Origin: Neostapfia colusana
Taxonomy: Eukaryota; Streptophyta; Magnoliopsida; Poales; Poaceae
DNA length: 64,000 nt
Assembly: GCA_030760725.1 (NCBI GenBank)
Contig: JASWHV010000011.1
Location: forward strand, 81,693,765-81,757,764
Direction: 5' to 3'
The stretch's first letter is position 1, and each line of letters begins with the position of its first letter. Of this stretch, positions 36,376 through 46,600 are shown piece by piece. Below the pieces are notes generated by a model that worked only from the letters and a program-made list of their open reading frames with translations, did no database searches and was not told the origin of the DNA. Position numbers and translations under genes: made by a program.

Positions 36376-36678
36376 GTCTGTGACACCCTCAATTCTGTGG
36401 GAAAACCACGGAACCGAGAACTAATGCATATGTGTGCCCAAGATGTTCATCACACATACATACGTTCCACAAACTGAATTCAGATCATATATTACCACGA
36501 ATAACAGAGTTTATTACAATATCTCATGAGTCTTGGACTCATGCTCATAGAGGAAGTCTTTATTTCTATGCAGCGGAAGTCTTCTAACTAATGCGGAAGC
36601 AATTTAGCTAATGCGGAAGTAAATCTAAGCAGAAGTGGCTCCATCTCTACTCCCTCCACAGGCAAGGTTGAGAATAGA

Positions 36679-38363
36679 TCACACGCCATATTGCTCCACT
36701 TGATCTTCATAGTAGGCTTCTCCTACTGCTGATGATGAAGTAATAATGCAAGTTTGAGTACAATGATGTACTCAGCAAGTGCACAAAAACACATGATATG
36801 CAGCTCATAAACAAGGTAGGCATAAAAGGGCTTATTTGCAGAAAAGCAGATTTGTAAAAAAAACCATGATAAATCAGCAACTTAACTTTAGATGTAATCC
36901 CAGCATGTATTAAATTACCAACATACCTCCATCACTTCCTGTGTTCCATCCGAACATTAACCAATCCTTTACTCATACTCACGAATACCTCCTCGTATTC
37001 GCTACCATCTCACCTCGTAAAACAACCTCGTCTCACACCGAGACCAATCTCATGTCATGACCCATCAGTCATGCAACCATCTCATCACCCAGACTCAACA
37101 GTCCCAAACCAAACCATAACCAATCCCATAATCATAACCAAGAACCTTCCCAATAACCATCCCCATTTCCATCCCAATATCCATCCCAACTAATCATGGC
37201 AGTTTAGCCAGGTGCTCGTGACCGTAAGCTCGGCTATCATGATAGTTTTAGACTCTGCAGAGTTTGTACCTCTTTACCCACAAGTTTGTGATTTCGTCAC
37301 CCGTCGGCGACTGCAGAACCTCCATTATACCAATACACAACCGTCGGTGTATGGTCAAGAGATCACAAAATAGCCTTTACAAAGGGGTTACTAGATGTAT
37401 GGACTCACTAAGGTTTCACCGGCAGGCTAGAATCTCCAATTCTCCCACCCACGGGCCCCCTCTTGTGCCATGCAGTTCCCAGGGCAGTCCTCACTCGACT
37501 CCCATTCCCCGCGCCTTCCACAGTCCATAACACTCTAGCAACTTACCTAATTACTCAGCTAAGCCGCACCCATACTTGGCCTTGTGGTGGCACTGTTATC
37601 CTGGCATGTGCATGCATGAACCGGTCCTTATATCTACGGCAAGTAAAACCACCATCTCATGCTACCTCATTCACAACCCAGGCTTGCCTAGATCTCCCTC
37701 CGATCCATATTTATTAACCTCATCAGTTACTTATTATCTGTACGAGTGCAGTTAGCTAGACACATCTATCTCGCTTCCCAATCCCATAGACTCAGCGAAG
37801 CATAAAGCAAAAACCATACCCGACTCATAAAACATCCCTGGCAACAAGGGTGGTTTAACCAAAACTAGTAAACTCCTATAAAAGGGGCTTCCCATCACGT
37901 TTGACTCAGTACGCACACCTTTTCGCAAAACAAAACAGTTTTACCCAAAACATAGGATCAATATGGTCAAGGAGCACTTGCCTTGTTCTTGCAGTTCCGA
38001 TTGTTCTTGATTCTCAAAACCTGGTTGCTGCAGTTCGTCGTAGACAGCTCCCTGAGCTTGTCCTGCTAGGTAGGATCACGTGCATACAGGATTCACAGCA
38101 ATCAATATTTATCCACAAACCTTAAACTAGATGCGATGATGCATATGCATGCTATCTCATGATTAGTTTTATTAGATTGATCTGTACGTGTTCTTGCATG
38201 GCCTTGTATGGACAGAGGTGTTCGGATCAAAGGTGGACATGGTGATAATCTTGTCTTTAGATCAAACTGATCATCAAGTGATCTGCCCACGAGAAGGCTT
38301 CTGTTCGAAAGGAACTGAAGAACAGATGCAAAGAGATGAACACAATGATATTGAAGTCCTACC
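36679..38363 (-). CDS. putative three-exon mini-gene in the 5' LTR of B
   Basis: Sense is minus. Exon 1 would begin after the TATA box and end near 38363. The donor is uncertain: GAG|GTAGG here, while the left LTR also has AAC|GTGAGG, which gives phase 1. Exon 2 is 38065-37982, between CCTAG and GC donor CAAG|GCAAGT. It contains AVYDELQQPGFENQEQ and is Gln/Glu-rich. Exon 3 is 36722-36679 (EAYYEDQVEQYGV, then TGA). The exon 2-3 join is phase 1. E encodes a matching pair (TYDGLQQQEF, EYYEDHVEN). Sequence identity with A and F is low, but order, phase, GC donor and acidity are shared. Confidence 0.4.
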
Positions 38364-38533
38364 TCATGTTCTTCTTGACTTCGAAGTCCTCCTCAGACCG
38401 CTTGGTTCTTCTCCGATGATCTCCCTTGTTGCGCTTCGGCGATGGTTTGCTCGGCGAGTTAGGGCTAGGGCTCTAAGTCGTCGGCTCAGGAGTTGAAAGA
38501 GAAGTTTGTGGTTTCGGCCAGAGGTTTTGGGTT

Positions 38534-38543
38534 CTATTTATAA
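38534..38543 (-). promoter_or_regulatory. TATA box of element B's 5' LTR
   Basis: The minus strand reads TTATAAATAG, with the ACGTG array about 170-710 nt upstream in the same sense. The left LTR copy is at 30581-30590. Transcription would start near 38510. Confidence 0.65.
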
Positions 38544-38715
38544 TCGAGAAGAGAAGAGTCCTAATCTGATTGTATCCTGAATAAGAGTCTTATTCAGATC
38601 TTTGTTGGATCCTAACGTCTTATCTTTAGTAACATCGTGGAATTTAGATCGGTTTCTGTTGCGTACCGGTATCTTTACGCGTAAAAACCGCTCCAGAACT
38701 CGTTAAAGCCGCGAT

Positions 38716-39245
38716 GATGAGCTCCGGAAGCTCCACGTGTCCTCTGGGGCCCGGTGTCTCCTTTCCTGCAGAGACGAGCTCCGGTTGTGCCACGTGTCAA
38801 ACGAGCGAGACCTCCCTCTTCTTCGGAGGTGAGCTCCGCGCAGGCCACGTGTTGGCGCAGGTCTTCCCTCTCTTCTTTCCTTAGCGACGGCTCCAAGGTC
38901 GACACGTGTCCAGCAGCGACAGACCTCCCAGAGATAAGCTCCGGTGGTGACGCGTGTCCAATAGAACAGGACCTCTCGGAGGTGGGCTCCGAGATCGACA
39001 CGTATCCCGCACGACTGGTCCTCTGATTTCCGCGAGGACTAGCTCCGAGGATGACACGTGTATTGTGGAAATGCCTTTGCTTCTTCCGCAGAGGCTAGCT
39101 CTGTGGGCAACACGTGTCCCACAGGATCGGACCTCTCCCCTTTGCGGAGACGAGCCCCTGCTACGTAGCCAGCTTGGCGACGGCCTCTCCCCGCTTTGCA
39201 GGGATGAGCTCCGAACACGCCACGTGGCCTGCTGGCCGCGGAAGT
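38716..39245 (-). promoter_or_regulatory. U3 tandem array of ACGTG (G-box/ABRE-type) units in B
   Basis: About ten imperfect units of 50-60 bp. Each joins GAGCTCCG to an ACGTG core, mostly CCACGTGTC or ACACGTGTC, and several carry a short inverted repeat such as ACCTCC/GGAGGT. Seven cores are intact, at roughly 38733, 38790, 38848, 38903, 39056, 39112 and 39223; the others are degenerate (ACGCG, ACGTA). ACGTG is the binding core for bZIP and bHLH factors in plants. Position upstream of the TATA box fits an enhancer. The left LTR repeats it at about 30765-31290, where some cores are lost. Confidence 0.7.
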
Positions 39246-39375
39246 TGCCTTCGGCGCACTCTGAGGGCTTTGTTGGCTATTCTTTTGATAATTCTCTCTG
39301 TTCCTATTTTTCATTAAAATGTTTCCCCTTCATAGAACATGAACATATGCTGATACCCGAGGCGAGGGTGTCACA

Positions 39376-42300
39376 GAATACACGACACATACACCCGCCT
39401 CGAAAGACTCACGCGAGCTCTTTCTTACGTTGTATGCGGCAACCTTTCACCCGTCACTCCAATGCCGAACCAGTTCCGCCGACCCATCAGAAGGGCCACT
39501 ACATGGAACACGTCGAAACCCCCAAAGGACGGCTGTATAAGTTTCGACACGAGAGTACCCGAGTTACATCGGTTTATCGGGTCCCATGTATCCGACATGC
39601 ATCCGGTACTGTTCAATCTTGCTCAGCAGGGCCGCATACGCATCGGTCCTTAACCGACACAAACATAGCTACAGCCACACGGGCCCCAACGTCCTGCTGC
39701 TCCTACTCTCTGCTCGGTCTCATTTTCTATTCCAGGACTTACATTCTCTAGAATCATACCCCGCTGAATTCACATCCTAAACTCGCGAGTAGCCTCCAAC
39801 TACTCGACTTGTACCGGATCGTATACAACTTTAGCCTAGCAGAAACTAACGAAGGTAACCTATTCTACCCTTTAACTCCAAGGGTTTGTGGGTCATGCAT
39901 TTGGAGTATCAATCACCTTGACCTAATGCACAATACATACTAGACCCATAAAAGTGATACAAAGCAAAATATAACTACAAAGTTGTTAAATGCAAACCGG
40001 GGCTTACCTTATGTTGCTGCAGGTTTATTTCTACTTTTAGGTCAGTAGCTTTGCGACGAGTAAAACTTCAAGTTTCTGTTCTGAGTCGAATGCCTCGTCG
40101 AGCTCCTTCGTCGTTTTTCCTACCGATATGAACATGCACAGTTTTATGTTGCAAGTAAAAACATTATAAAACAAATGTGTTTTATGACTTAAGAAGAGTT
40201 CAGACTATCTAAGATTTGAGAATTTGGTTTGTCTATGTGCTGGAACAGAGAAAGGAACATTTTCAGTATTGGAGGTTTTTGGAACTAAAGTGCAAAGAAC
40301 TATATAACAGACATAAGTATGAAGCTGGACATAATTGGCAGAAAAATGGAGAAGATAATCTCAACCTGTTCTGAAATTTTTACAGTGGTCCATAGATCAT
40401 ACATAGGTATGGCTTGCAAAATTTCAGACAAAGTTGATGGAAGATGTGGCCTAGGGAATTTTGTTACTATTTGGCTTCTCTGAAATCCTATGTCAATTAT
40501 AGTGTCTTGTCATGCTACAAATTTGGTTTTTCAGAAACTTAAGAGTCTCATGAGTCCATAGGAATTGGTTTCACCATTTTTGGAGCTTCCTACACAGAGA
40601 TATGGATTTTCCAAACTTGGTTAAAAGTCTGAAAGTGTCTCTGTTCATTTTCCCATTTTTCAGAGACATAGAGGATTCAAACAACATTTGACCAAGCCAA
40701 TGGAGTCCAATGCCTCTGAAAATTTTACTGGAGTTTAAGGATTATTGGAAGAATGTCCTGCCCAAATTTGGGAATTTGCCAATAAACAGAACTCCTGTCA
40801 AAATTCCTACAAGATTTTCCTTAAATGAATTAATGAGCCAAATACAGGGATTTTCATAAATATTGGGCTGCACCTCTGGATATTACTCTTTGAGAGGAAT
40901 CCAACAAAAATTTTTCACAATTTTTTGACACTCCTACACAAAGTTATGGCTCTCCAAAGTTTGAACTGAAATGGGAAAATCTGGAAAATGTGTAAATGCT
41001 GACAGTGGGTCCCACTCGTCATCCCTAACCTCCAGCCACGCGCCAAACAGAGCAGTGGCGGCTCCCTCCGGCGAGGTCACCAGAAATGACCTTCCCGGCC
41101 ACCTCAGGACCCCCTGCTGCCCCCCCCCCAATTTTTCCCCATGCTTTACTCGTTGGTGAGGTCGCCGGCGGATGAAACTCGCCGGAAAATGGGGCGCACC
41201 GGCAACAGCAAACCCTAGGGCTCCGGCGAGGTCATGCACAGTGATTTCTCCACCAAATGGTTGGTTCTTGAGCTCTAAAGCACCAGGGAATCATGAAGAA
41301 GACCGACATGAGGTCTAAACAGGCCGGGGAGAGCTCCAAACCTATCGGCACCATGCACCCGACATGGTTCAGTGGTATACCCTCGAAAAGAACTCGAATT
41401 CCTCGCTCCACACTCAATTTCTTGGTCAAAAATCGATGGAGGAGGTGTGCTAGGCAGTTAAGAACTTGTGTGCGGAGTTTGAAACACAGCCAACATGAAT
41501 TGAGGACGAATTTTGCAATTCTTTACCTCAAGGTCAGTTTCGGCCGCCCGGGAGAAAAACTTGAAATTCTCCCTCTGTGATCAATGGCTTGGGCTGAGTT
41601 TTGGAGGTGAGCAACTAGGCTTGTAGGTGCACGGATGGGGTGGCTTGCTTGGGCGTGATCACTGCTGGTTTGGGCTGGCCACGGCGATCAGTTCCGGTTT
41701 TTCAGCGTTTACCCGAGAGCTGCAGATTCTTTGCTGATTTCCGGTGCTATCGAGCTCGGGGCTGTGGGGGAAAGTTGATGGCCGGCTAGATCATTGGTGG
41801 GCGCAACTTTTTTCTGTGAAGAACTCGAGCAGAATAAGTTCAGTTGGTGGCTGGCCGTGGGAAGAACAGAGGCGGCGACGTTTCTGCTCGTTTCTGTGCG
41901 CAAGGGATAGCAGGGACGCGGTTTATGAGCGAACGAGGCACCTCGTGAGCGGATGAGGGAGGGAGCTGGTCGCCAGCACGAGAGCAGAACCAGGAGGTGT
42001 CCTCTCCGTGAAGCCTCGGTGGCGCATGCAGCGGACCAGCGGGTACGAGTGGAACAGAGCCTCTGTTTTTGCTTCTTGTGTAAGTCTACTCCTTATGACA
42101 TGTGGGCCCTACTGCTCTTCTCCCCCTTATCCTCTCCAAAATCTCTCAAATTTGGCACAGTGAAACTTTAGTCATGAGGAACTCAAATTCAAAAGCCATT
42201 TGGCAAATTGACAAGTTTTACCTCAGTTTCAAATTTTGAATTCAAATTTCAAGAAAGTTCATATGTCCCTTTGATATTCATATCAAAGCAACTCCAAACT

Positions 42301-43340
42301 TTCTCAAAATTTGCATTCTCACTAATTCAAACCTAAATAATTTGAATGTGCCCTCTGATCTTTGATTTGGCCACTGCAAATACGAATTTTTAACCAACAG
42401 TTAAAATTTTTCTTTTTTGGAAATGGCCTCCTTTTCCTTGTAGTGAACCATTTAGTTCAAACCGAATTTAAAGTCCTCTTTTGTGATGACCCATTTGAAT
42501 TTGGGTGAAAAACTTTGGTTTGCTCCTAACCCATGCTTGATCACTCTTGGTCCTAATCTGAACCTCACAAGTTCAGTTTGAATATGCCCATCAAATTTGA
42601 ATTTGAAGGTGATCTCAAATAATACTTTCAATAAATGGTATATGAGCTCAAAATTTCTCCAAATTTGGAACTTAAGCTCTTTAATAGCTGAGGACTGCAA
42701 TGGTTATCTCACATATAAGCCTTTGGAAAATCTGAACGTGAATCCTTTGCAAAGGTTCAAAATTGGGTTTAAATTTCTCTCCCTCTACTCATAGAGAATG
42801 TGCACCTGAGTTAGATCTTTGGGGAGTGAAATTCTTCCCTAGGTTAACATGTGTTCAGTATGAGCTAAAGAACATTTTAGCTTTCCCCACATGTCCATGT
42901 TTGAGTTTATCATTTCATGTGACATAACTCAAGGCATTCCCTTGCCTTAACATGTTTGAATTCAGCATGAACTCAACATGATCATAATCCATTCCTTTTT
43001 AGCTCACCATTAAATCAGAAAGTTGCCACCATAATCTCCTCAATTTCAAATGTATGAGGCTCCATGTGTATACAAAAGTTTGGCGGCAATTTGAGCTGAG
43101 CCTTTGAGTCTAAGGACCTTATTTTTGTTCTTTCTCAAATACATGTATGATTACACATGAGTTTAACTCCACCTTGGTCCAATACATTCGAATGAATGCT
43201 CAAATTCGTGTTGTCGAACCTCACGTATACCATCCCATGTAAGAAAGTTTTTTTTTGTAAGTCCCATTTTTTTATGAAACAAAAACACAATGACGTTCAA
43301 TCGCCCGTTTCTTTGCATTCACGTTTTTGGGACTTTTACA
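39376..43340 (-). repeat. Element C right (5') LTR, second fragment
   Basis: It resumes after element B (GAATA at 39376-39380) and runs to GGGACTTTTACA at 43340, matching the left LTR end at 20761. It preserves the unoccupied target sites of the copia element (GAATT near 39767) and of element A (GGCTCCCTCC near 41060). A GC-rich block covers about 41050-42100. The exon-2-like block (reverse strand, about 40115-40005) has an in-frame stop, so the mini-gene is not intact here. Confidence 0.88.
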
Positions 43341-43661
43341 GAGGCGGCTGAGCCCTTGGTTCATTGCGGTGAGGGGGCATGGGGAAGAGGGGTTGTGGGG
43401 TTGGGCTGGGTTGCGCAAAGGCACCAAAAGGCTGCTTGGGCTGGATGCTGCGCGGGAGGGAGAGGGAATTAACAAGGAGACCGGAGGTTGCCTGTGAAAA
43501 ATTAGCCCATGACATATGTATATACTTCTATATTTTCAAAAAAAATAGAGTATACAATACAGTACATAACGCCTACGCACCACCTAAAAACGCGTAGGCG
43601 CGCCTAGGCTCTAGGCTGAGGGTCACCGCCCGCCTAGCGCCTAGCGCCTTTTGGAACACTG
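43341..43661 (-). mobile_element. hAT-like DNA transposon end (fragment)
   Basis: Read on the minus strand from 43661 it starts CAGTGTTCCAAAAGGCGC, a hAT-type terminal sequence. It continues with repeated CTAGGCG blocks and AT-rich sequence, as in abundant non-autonomous hAT repeats of plants (family memory, moderate). The other end is missing and may lie beyond element C, outside the window. The satellite begins immediately after 43661. The 43341-43490 part is purine-rich and I do not recognise it. Confidence 0.45.
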
Positions 43662-46600
43662 GGTGCAACTTGATGGTTTTGCATGCGAGGATGGCCACCT
43701 AGGTCAAAATCTAAAAAGTCAGGAAAGTCGGTAAAACTAATGATCTCGGATCCCTGGAGGCCAGACGGGGCCTTGACGGAATACACGTCCGTACAGTCAA
43801 ACTTTATGATTTGACATGCGCGGATGGCCATTTGGGTCAAAATCGAGAAAGTCGGCAAAACTCATGAACTCGAGTCCCAGGCGGCCAGACAGAACCTTGA
43901 CGAAATACACGTCCAGACGGTGCAACTTGATGGTTTTGCATTCGTGGATAGCCATCTGGGTCAAAATTGAGAAAGTCGGGAAAGTCGGTAAAACACACGA
44001 ACTCAGGTCCCGGGTGGCCGGACAGGATTTTGATGGAATACACGTCCGGATGGTGCAACTTGATGGTTTTGCATGCGTGGATGGCCATACTCGTCGAAAT
44101 TGGGAAACTCGGGAAACTCACAAACTCAGGTCCCGGGCGGTCGGACAGGATCTTGATGGAATACACGTCCGGACGGTACAACTTGATGGTCTTGCATGCG
44201 CGTGTGGCTATCTGGGTCCGGACAGTCAAACTTTATGGTTTTACATGTGCGGATGGCCATTTGGGTAAAAATCGGGAAAGTCGGCAAAACTCATGAACTT
44301 GGGTCCCAGGCCACCGGATGGAACCTTGACAGAATACACGTCTAGACAGTGCAACTTGATGGTTTTGAATGCGCGGATGGCCATCTGGGTCAAAATCGGG
44401 AAAGTCGGGAAAGTCGATAAAACACACGAACTCAGGTCCCGGGAGGCCGGACAGGACCTTGATGGAATACGCGTCCGGATGGTCCAACATGATGGTTTTT
44501 CATACGTGGATGGCTATCGGGTTCGAAATTGGGAAAGTTGAGAAAGTTGGTAAAACTCACGAACTCGGGTCCTAGGCGGCCAAACGGAATACACATCCAG
44601 ACAGTCCAGCTTGATGGTTTTGCATGCCGGATGGCCATCTGGGTCAAAATCGAGAAAGTCAAGAAAGTTTGTAAAACTCACAAACTCAGGTCCCTGGCGC
44701 CCGGACAGGACCATGACGGAATAGACGTTGGGATGGTGCAACCTAATGGTTTTGCATGCATGGATGGCCATCGGGGTCAAAATTTGGAAAGTTGATAAAA
44801 TCGGTAAAACTCACGAACTCGGGTCCTGGACGGCTGGAAGGAACCTTGACGGAATACATGTCCAGACGGTGTAACTTTATGGCTTTGCTTGCGCGGATGG
44901 CCATCTAGGTCAAAATCGAGAAAGTAGGGAAAGCCTATAAAACTCATGAACTCGGGTCTCGGGCGGCCGGACGGAACCTTGATGGAATACACATCCGGAT
45001 GGTGCAACTTAATGATTTTGCATGCACGGATGACCATCTAGGTAAAAATTTGGAAAGTCAAGAAAACTCATGAACTCAGGTCCTGGGACGCTAGACAATA
45101 CCTTGACGGAATACACGTTCAGATGGTGCAACTAGAAGGTTTTGCATGCGCGGATGGCCATCTGGGTTGAAATCAAGAAAGTCGGTAAAACACACGAACT
45201 CGGGTCCCGGGAGGCCAGATGGGACCTTGATGGAATACATATCCAGATCATCCAACTTGATGGTTTTTCATGCATGGATGGCCATCATTGTCAAAATTGG
45301 GAAAGTCGAGAAAGTCAGTAAAACTCACGAACTCGAGTCCCGGGCGGCCGGACCGAACATTGACGAAATACACGTCCAGGAGGTGCAACTTGATGGCTTT
45401 GCATGCGCGGATGACCATCTAGTTCGAAATTTGGAAAGTCAAGAAAACTTTTGAACTCGGGTCCTAGGATGTCGTACTGGACCTTGACGGAATACAAGCT
45501 CGGATGGTGCAACTGGAAGGTTTTGCATGCGCAGATACTATCTGGGTCAAAATCCAGAAAGATAGAAAAGTCGAAAAAACTCACTAACTCGGGTCCCGAG
45601 CGGCTGGACGGGACCTTGACAGAATACAAGTTCAGATGGTGCAACTTGATGGTTTTGCATGCGCGGATGGCCATCAGGGTCGAAATCAAGAAAGTTGGTA
45701 AAACACACGAACTCGGGTCCCGGGAGGCCGGACGGGACCTTGACGGAATAAATATCCGGATGGTCCAACTTGATGGTTTTTCATGTGTGGATGGCCATCG
45801 GGGTCAAAATTGGGAAAGTCGGGAAAGTCGGTAAAACTCACGAACTCGGTTCCCGAGCGGTTGGACGTAACCTTGATGGAATACATATCCAGACGGTGCT
45901 ACTTGATGGTTTTGAATGTGTGGATGTGCATATGGGTCAAATTCATGAAAGTTGAGAAAGTCTGTAAAACTCACAAACTTGGGTCTCGGGCGGCCCAATA
46001 GGACCATGATGGAATATATGTTCGGATGGTGCAACTTGATGGTTTTGCATGCACGGATGGCCATCTGGGTCGAAATCCAGAAAGTTGGGGAAGTCGGCAA
46101 AACTCACCATCTCGGGTCCCGAGCGGCTTGACGGGACCTTGATGGAATACACATTCGGATGGTGCAACTAAATGGTTTTGCATGCGCGGATGGCAACATG
46201 GGTCAAAATTGGGAAAGTCGGTAAAACTCACAAACTCGGGTACCGTGCCACTGGATGGGACTTCGACGCAATACACATTTGGACAGTCCAACTTGATGGT
46301 TTTGCATGCTTTGATGGCCATCTGGGTTGAAATCGAAAAAGTAGGGAAAGTCGGGAAAACTCAAGAAATCGGGTCCCAGGTGGCCAGACGGGATCTTGAC
46401 AGAATACACGTCCGGATGGTGCAACTTGATGGTTTTGCATGCACGGATGGCCATCTGGGTGAAAATCGGGAAACTCGGGAAAACTCACAAACTCGGGTCC
46501 CGGGTGGTTGAACAAGACCTTGACGGAATACAAGTTCGGACGGTGCTGCGCGAATGGCCATCTGGGTCAATATCAGAAAAGTATGGAAATTCACGAACTA

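Larger units (their letters stand above)
28424..39375 (-). mobile_element. Element B: complete Tekay/Del-type gypsy element, 10.95 kb
   Basis: A complete minus-strand element with LTRs of 2998 and 2997 bp, almost identical by eye, and perfect TSDs GAATA. It was inserted into the right LTR of C. The interior has primer site, 430-nt leader, Gag-Pol frame and polypurine tract. The LTR is unrelated to those of A and C over most of its length. It is close to solo LTR E and shares some blocks with D. High LTR similarity points to a young insertion. One nonsense codon and several altered conserved residues mark it as defective. Confidence 0.95.
36379..39375 (-). repeat. Element B 5' LTR (right, 2997 bp)
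   Basis: Sense start TGTGACACCC at 39375, sense end GGTGTCACA at 36379. By position, U3 is about 39375-38510 (ACGTG array, TATA). The remaining 2.1 kb is R plus U5 with the mini-gene blocks. The hairpin TGAGTAC/GTACTCA is at 36755-36774. Palindromes CTCTGCAGAG and TATCATGATA occur near 37235-37265 and are shared with D and E. Confidence 0.93.
2907..43340 (-). mobile_element. Element C: old, coding-dead Tekay-like element carrying four insertions
   Basis: Once the insertions are removed, the pieces form one minus-strand LTR retrotransposon. The left LTR is 2907-4205 plus 18474-20761, with about 1.15 kb of its start lost behind the copia element and beyond the window. The internal region is 20762-27659. 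The right LTR is 27660-28423 plus 39376-43340, about 4.7 kb. On the minus strand a polypurine tract borders 20761 and a tRNA-Met primer site borders 27660. The internal region keeps only scraps of pol. Its LTRs nevertheless look about 97% alike by eye, so it was probably already defective when it last moved, using proteins supplied by relatives such as A. The left TSD lies outside the window; the right flank is GAGGC. Confidence 0.85.
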
